A DNA stretch of 64,000 bases from Pantoea phytobeneficialis. GTDB lineage: Bacteria > Pseudomonadota > Gammaproteobacteria > Enterobacterales > Enterobacteriaceae. Position 1 is the first letter of the stretch. Each line of letters begins with the position of its first letter. The stretch is taken from contig NZ_CP024636.1 of assembly GCF_009728735.1 (NCBI RefSeq), forward strand, positions 3,866,504 through 3,930,503, given 5' to 3'. The translations under genes and the position numbers were made by a program. Below the pieces are notes generated by a model that worked only from the letters and a program-made list of their open reading frames with translations, made no database searches and was not told the origin of the DNA. Shown here one piece after another: positions 62,702 to 64,000 of this stretch.

Positions 62702-62933
62702 TTCCTGCAAGGTTGTCTTCCGGCTGCAATTTCTGTTAAAAGGTGTGGCCTTCAGGCCGCATCCGATCATCTTCGCAGATAAGACCAGTATTTTGCTGCG
62801 AATTGCGACGAAACGGATATAATGCCCGGCTTTATTGCAAGACACGTCTTCTTTTTCACTCCGAAGAGTGACAAAGCAAGAATGTCGCGGTATTTTACGC
62901 GATGCCTGAATAATTGCAGGAGATAGCAGCAAG
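62702..62933 (+). promoter_or_regulatory. aroQ-accBC upstream region
   Basis: 232 bp. A perfect TATAAT stands at 62818-62823 but has no good -35 at 17 bp; TTGCTG with a 19-bp spacer is the nearest. If used, the leader to aroQ is about 105 nt. E. coli accBC also has a long leader and is autoregulated by AccB. Confidence 0.4.
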
Positions 62934-63386
62934 ATGGCGCACAAATTTCACATACTGCTTTTGAACGGACCCAACCTGAATTTACTGGGTACGCGCGAGC
63001 CTGAGAAGTATGGTCACACGACACTGGCGCAAATTGTCAGCGATCTGACGCAACAGGCCGATCAGCACCATGTGAAATTGAGTCATCTGCAATCGAACGC
63101 GGAGTTTCAGTTGATTGATCGTATCCATGAGGCCAGAGGCAATGTGGATTACATCATCATCAATCCTGCCGCGTTCACGCATACCAGCGTCGCGCTGCGT
63201 GATGCCCTGCTGGCGGTGAGCATTCCTTTTATCGAGGTGCATCTCACGAACGTGCATGCCCGCGAACCGTTCCGCCATCACTCCTATCTTTCCGATGTAT
63301 CTGCCGGCGTCATTTGTGGACTTGGCGTTGATGGATACTCGTGGGCTTTACAAACGGCGGTCAAACGCCTGACACATTCCAATTAA
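62934..63386 (+). CDS. aroQ: AroQ, type II 3-dehydroquinate dehydratase
   Basis: 150 residues. Converts 3-dehydroquinate to 3-dehydroshikimate in the shikimate pathway; dodecameric flavodoxin-like enzyme unrelated to the type I AroD of E. coli. Motifs: [19 protein letters not shown] with the catalytic Tyr loop, [20 protein letters not shown], and [25 protein letters not shown] lies upstream of the start. It is 21 bp before accB, giving an aroQ-accB-accC operon. Confidence 0.97.
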   Translation: MAHKFHILLLNGPNLNLLGTREPEKYGHTTLAQIVSDLTQQADQHHVKLSHLQSNAEFQLIDRIHEARGNVDYIIINPAAFTHTSVALRDALLAVSIPFIEVHLTNVHAREPFRHHSYLSDVSAGVICGLGVDGYSWALQTAVKRLTHSN

Positions 63387-63407
63387 ACAGAGTACGGAAC
63401 CACACTC

Positions 63408-63878
63408 ATGGATATTCGTAAAATTAAGAAACTGATCGAACTGGTTGAAGAGTCCGGCATCGCTGAGCTGGAAATCTCTGAGGGCGAAGAGTCCGTTCGC
63501 ATCAGCCGTTCACCTGCCAATGTCGGTTATCCTGTTATGCAGCAGGCTTATGCTGCACCTGCACCGCAGATGGCTCCTCTGGCCGCTGCTGTTGCCCCAG
63601 CTGCTGCCCCAGTAGCCGCTGAAGCTGCCAAACCAGAAATCACTGGTCACATCGTGCGTTCACCGATGGTCGGCACCTTCTATCGTACCCCGAGCCCGGA
63701 TGCGAAAGCCTTTATCGAAGTCGGCCAGAAAGTTAACGTCGGCGACACCCTGTGCATCGTTGAAGCGATGAAAATGATGAACCAGATCGAAGCCGATAAA
63801 TCCGGCGTGGTGAAAGCGATTCTGGTGGAAAGTGGCCAGCCGGTTGAATTTGACGAGCCGCTGGTTGTCATCGAATAA
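63408..63878 (+). CDS. accB: AccB, biotin carboxyl carrier protein of acetyl-CoA carboxylase
   Basis: 156 residues, as in E. coli. Carries biotin between biotin carboxylase and carboxyltransferase in the first step of fatty-acid synthesis. N-terminal association domain (1-38), an Ala/Pro-rich linker (about 45-75, [20 protein letters not shown]) and the biotinyl domain with EAMKMM, where Lys122 is the biotinylation site. accC follows after 11 bp. Confidence 0.98.
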   Translation: MDIRKIKKLIELVEESGIAELEISEGEESVRISRSPANVGYPVMQQAYAAPAPQMAPLAAAVAPAAAPVAAEAAKPEITGHIVRSPMVGTFYRTPSPDAKAFIEVGQKVNVGDTLCIVEAMKMMNQIEADKSGVVKAILVESGQPVEFDEPLVVIE

Positions 63879-63889
63879 CGAGGCGAACC

Positions 63890-64000
63890 ATGCTGGATAA
63901 AATTGTCATTGCTAACCGCGGTGAGATCGCGCTGCGCATTCTGCGTGCCTGTAAAGAGCTGGGCATCAAGACTGTGGCGGTTCACTCCACGGCAGACCGC
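63890..64000 (+). CDS. accC: AccC, biotin carboxylase (N-terminal fragment; cut by the window end)
   Basis: Only the first 37 residues are visible ([20 protein letters not shown] at the start), the standard N-terminus of biotin carboxylase, which carboxylates AccB-bound biotin using ATP and bicarbonate. Its position 11 bp after accB confirms the assignment. The rest lies beyond the window. Confidence 0.95.
   Translation, partial: MLDKIVIANRGEIALRILRACKELGIKTVAVHSTADR

Overview
The window is a chromosomal segment of a gamma-proteobacterium of the order Enterobacterales, most likely family Erwiniaceae and Pantoea- or Erwinia-like (inference). Nearly every protein has a close, near full-length counterpart in Escherichia coli, and gene order follows E. 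coli blocks. aroQ lies before accBC, an ERIC element is present, and there is a lineage-specific REP family with core GGCGCGATTTATCGCGCC. I see no prophage, insertion sequence, CRISPR array, toxin-antitoxin pair or defence island.

Block 1 (1-39.9 kb) is the region E. coli carries near 94-96 min. In order: tamA (partial), ytfL/paeA, ytfK, ytfJ, cysQ, cpdB, fklB, ytfB, the ribosomal operon rpsF-priB-rpsR-rplI (minus strand), a small unrecognised exported protein, yjfP, a methyl-accepting chemotaxis protein, bsmA, aidB, then a long minus-strand series. Read in its own direction that series is nnr-tsaE-amiB-mutL-miaA-hfq-hflX-hflK-hflC-yjeT-purA-nsrR-rnr-rlmB. Past nnr come queG, a DnaA-box/IHF cluster that looks like datA, three tRNA-Gly genes, orn, rsgA, an ERIC element, psd and mscM. 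Several genes E. coli has here are absent: msrA, cycA, ytfE, qorB and the ula operon. The chemoreceptor is extra.

Block 2 (39.97-64 kb) matches the E. coli 72-73 min region: mdh, argR, three tandem yhcN-type stress genes (one in E. coli), yhcO, aaeB-aaeA-aaeX with aaeR divergent, tldD, yhdP, rng, yhdE, mreD-mreC-mreB, csrD, then msrP-msrQ, aroQ and accB-accC (accC cut by the window end). The mscM/mdh boundary at about 39.95 kb is therefore a synteny junction relative to E. coli.

Themes: envelope assembly and cell shape (tamA, yhdP, mreBCD, ytfB, amiB, mscM, psd), RNA metabolism (hfq, rnr, orn, rng, rlmB, miaA, csrD), translation (ribosomal genes, rsgA, tRNA-Gly, queG, tsaE), stress and repair (nsrR, mutL, aidB, msrPQ, yhcN family, bsmA, nnr), and membrane proteolysis control (hflKC). 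Readable control sites are two ARG boxes before argR, a PurR-like box before purA, a sigma-28-type promoter before the chemoreceptor, a CRP-type palindrome before the yhcN cluster, a strong tRNA-Gly promoter, and a probable structured leader before ytfL.

This is mostly ordinary core genome. The observations most worth a second look are the datA-like cluster, the ytfL leader, the yhcN triplication, the chemoreceptor insertion and the small exported protein. I found no convincing wholly new biological system. All homology statements rest on recognising sequences from memory, not on searches.
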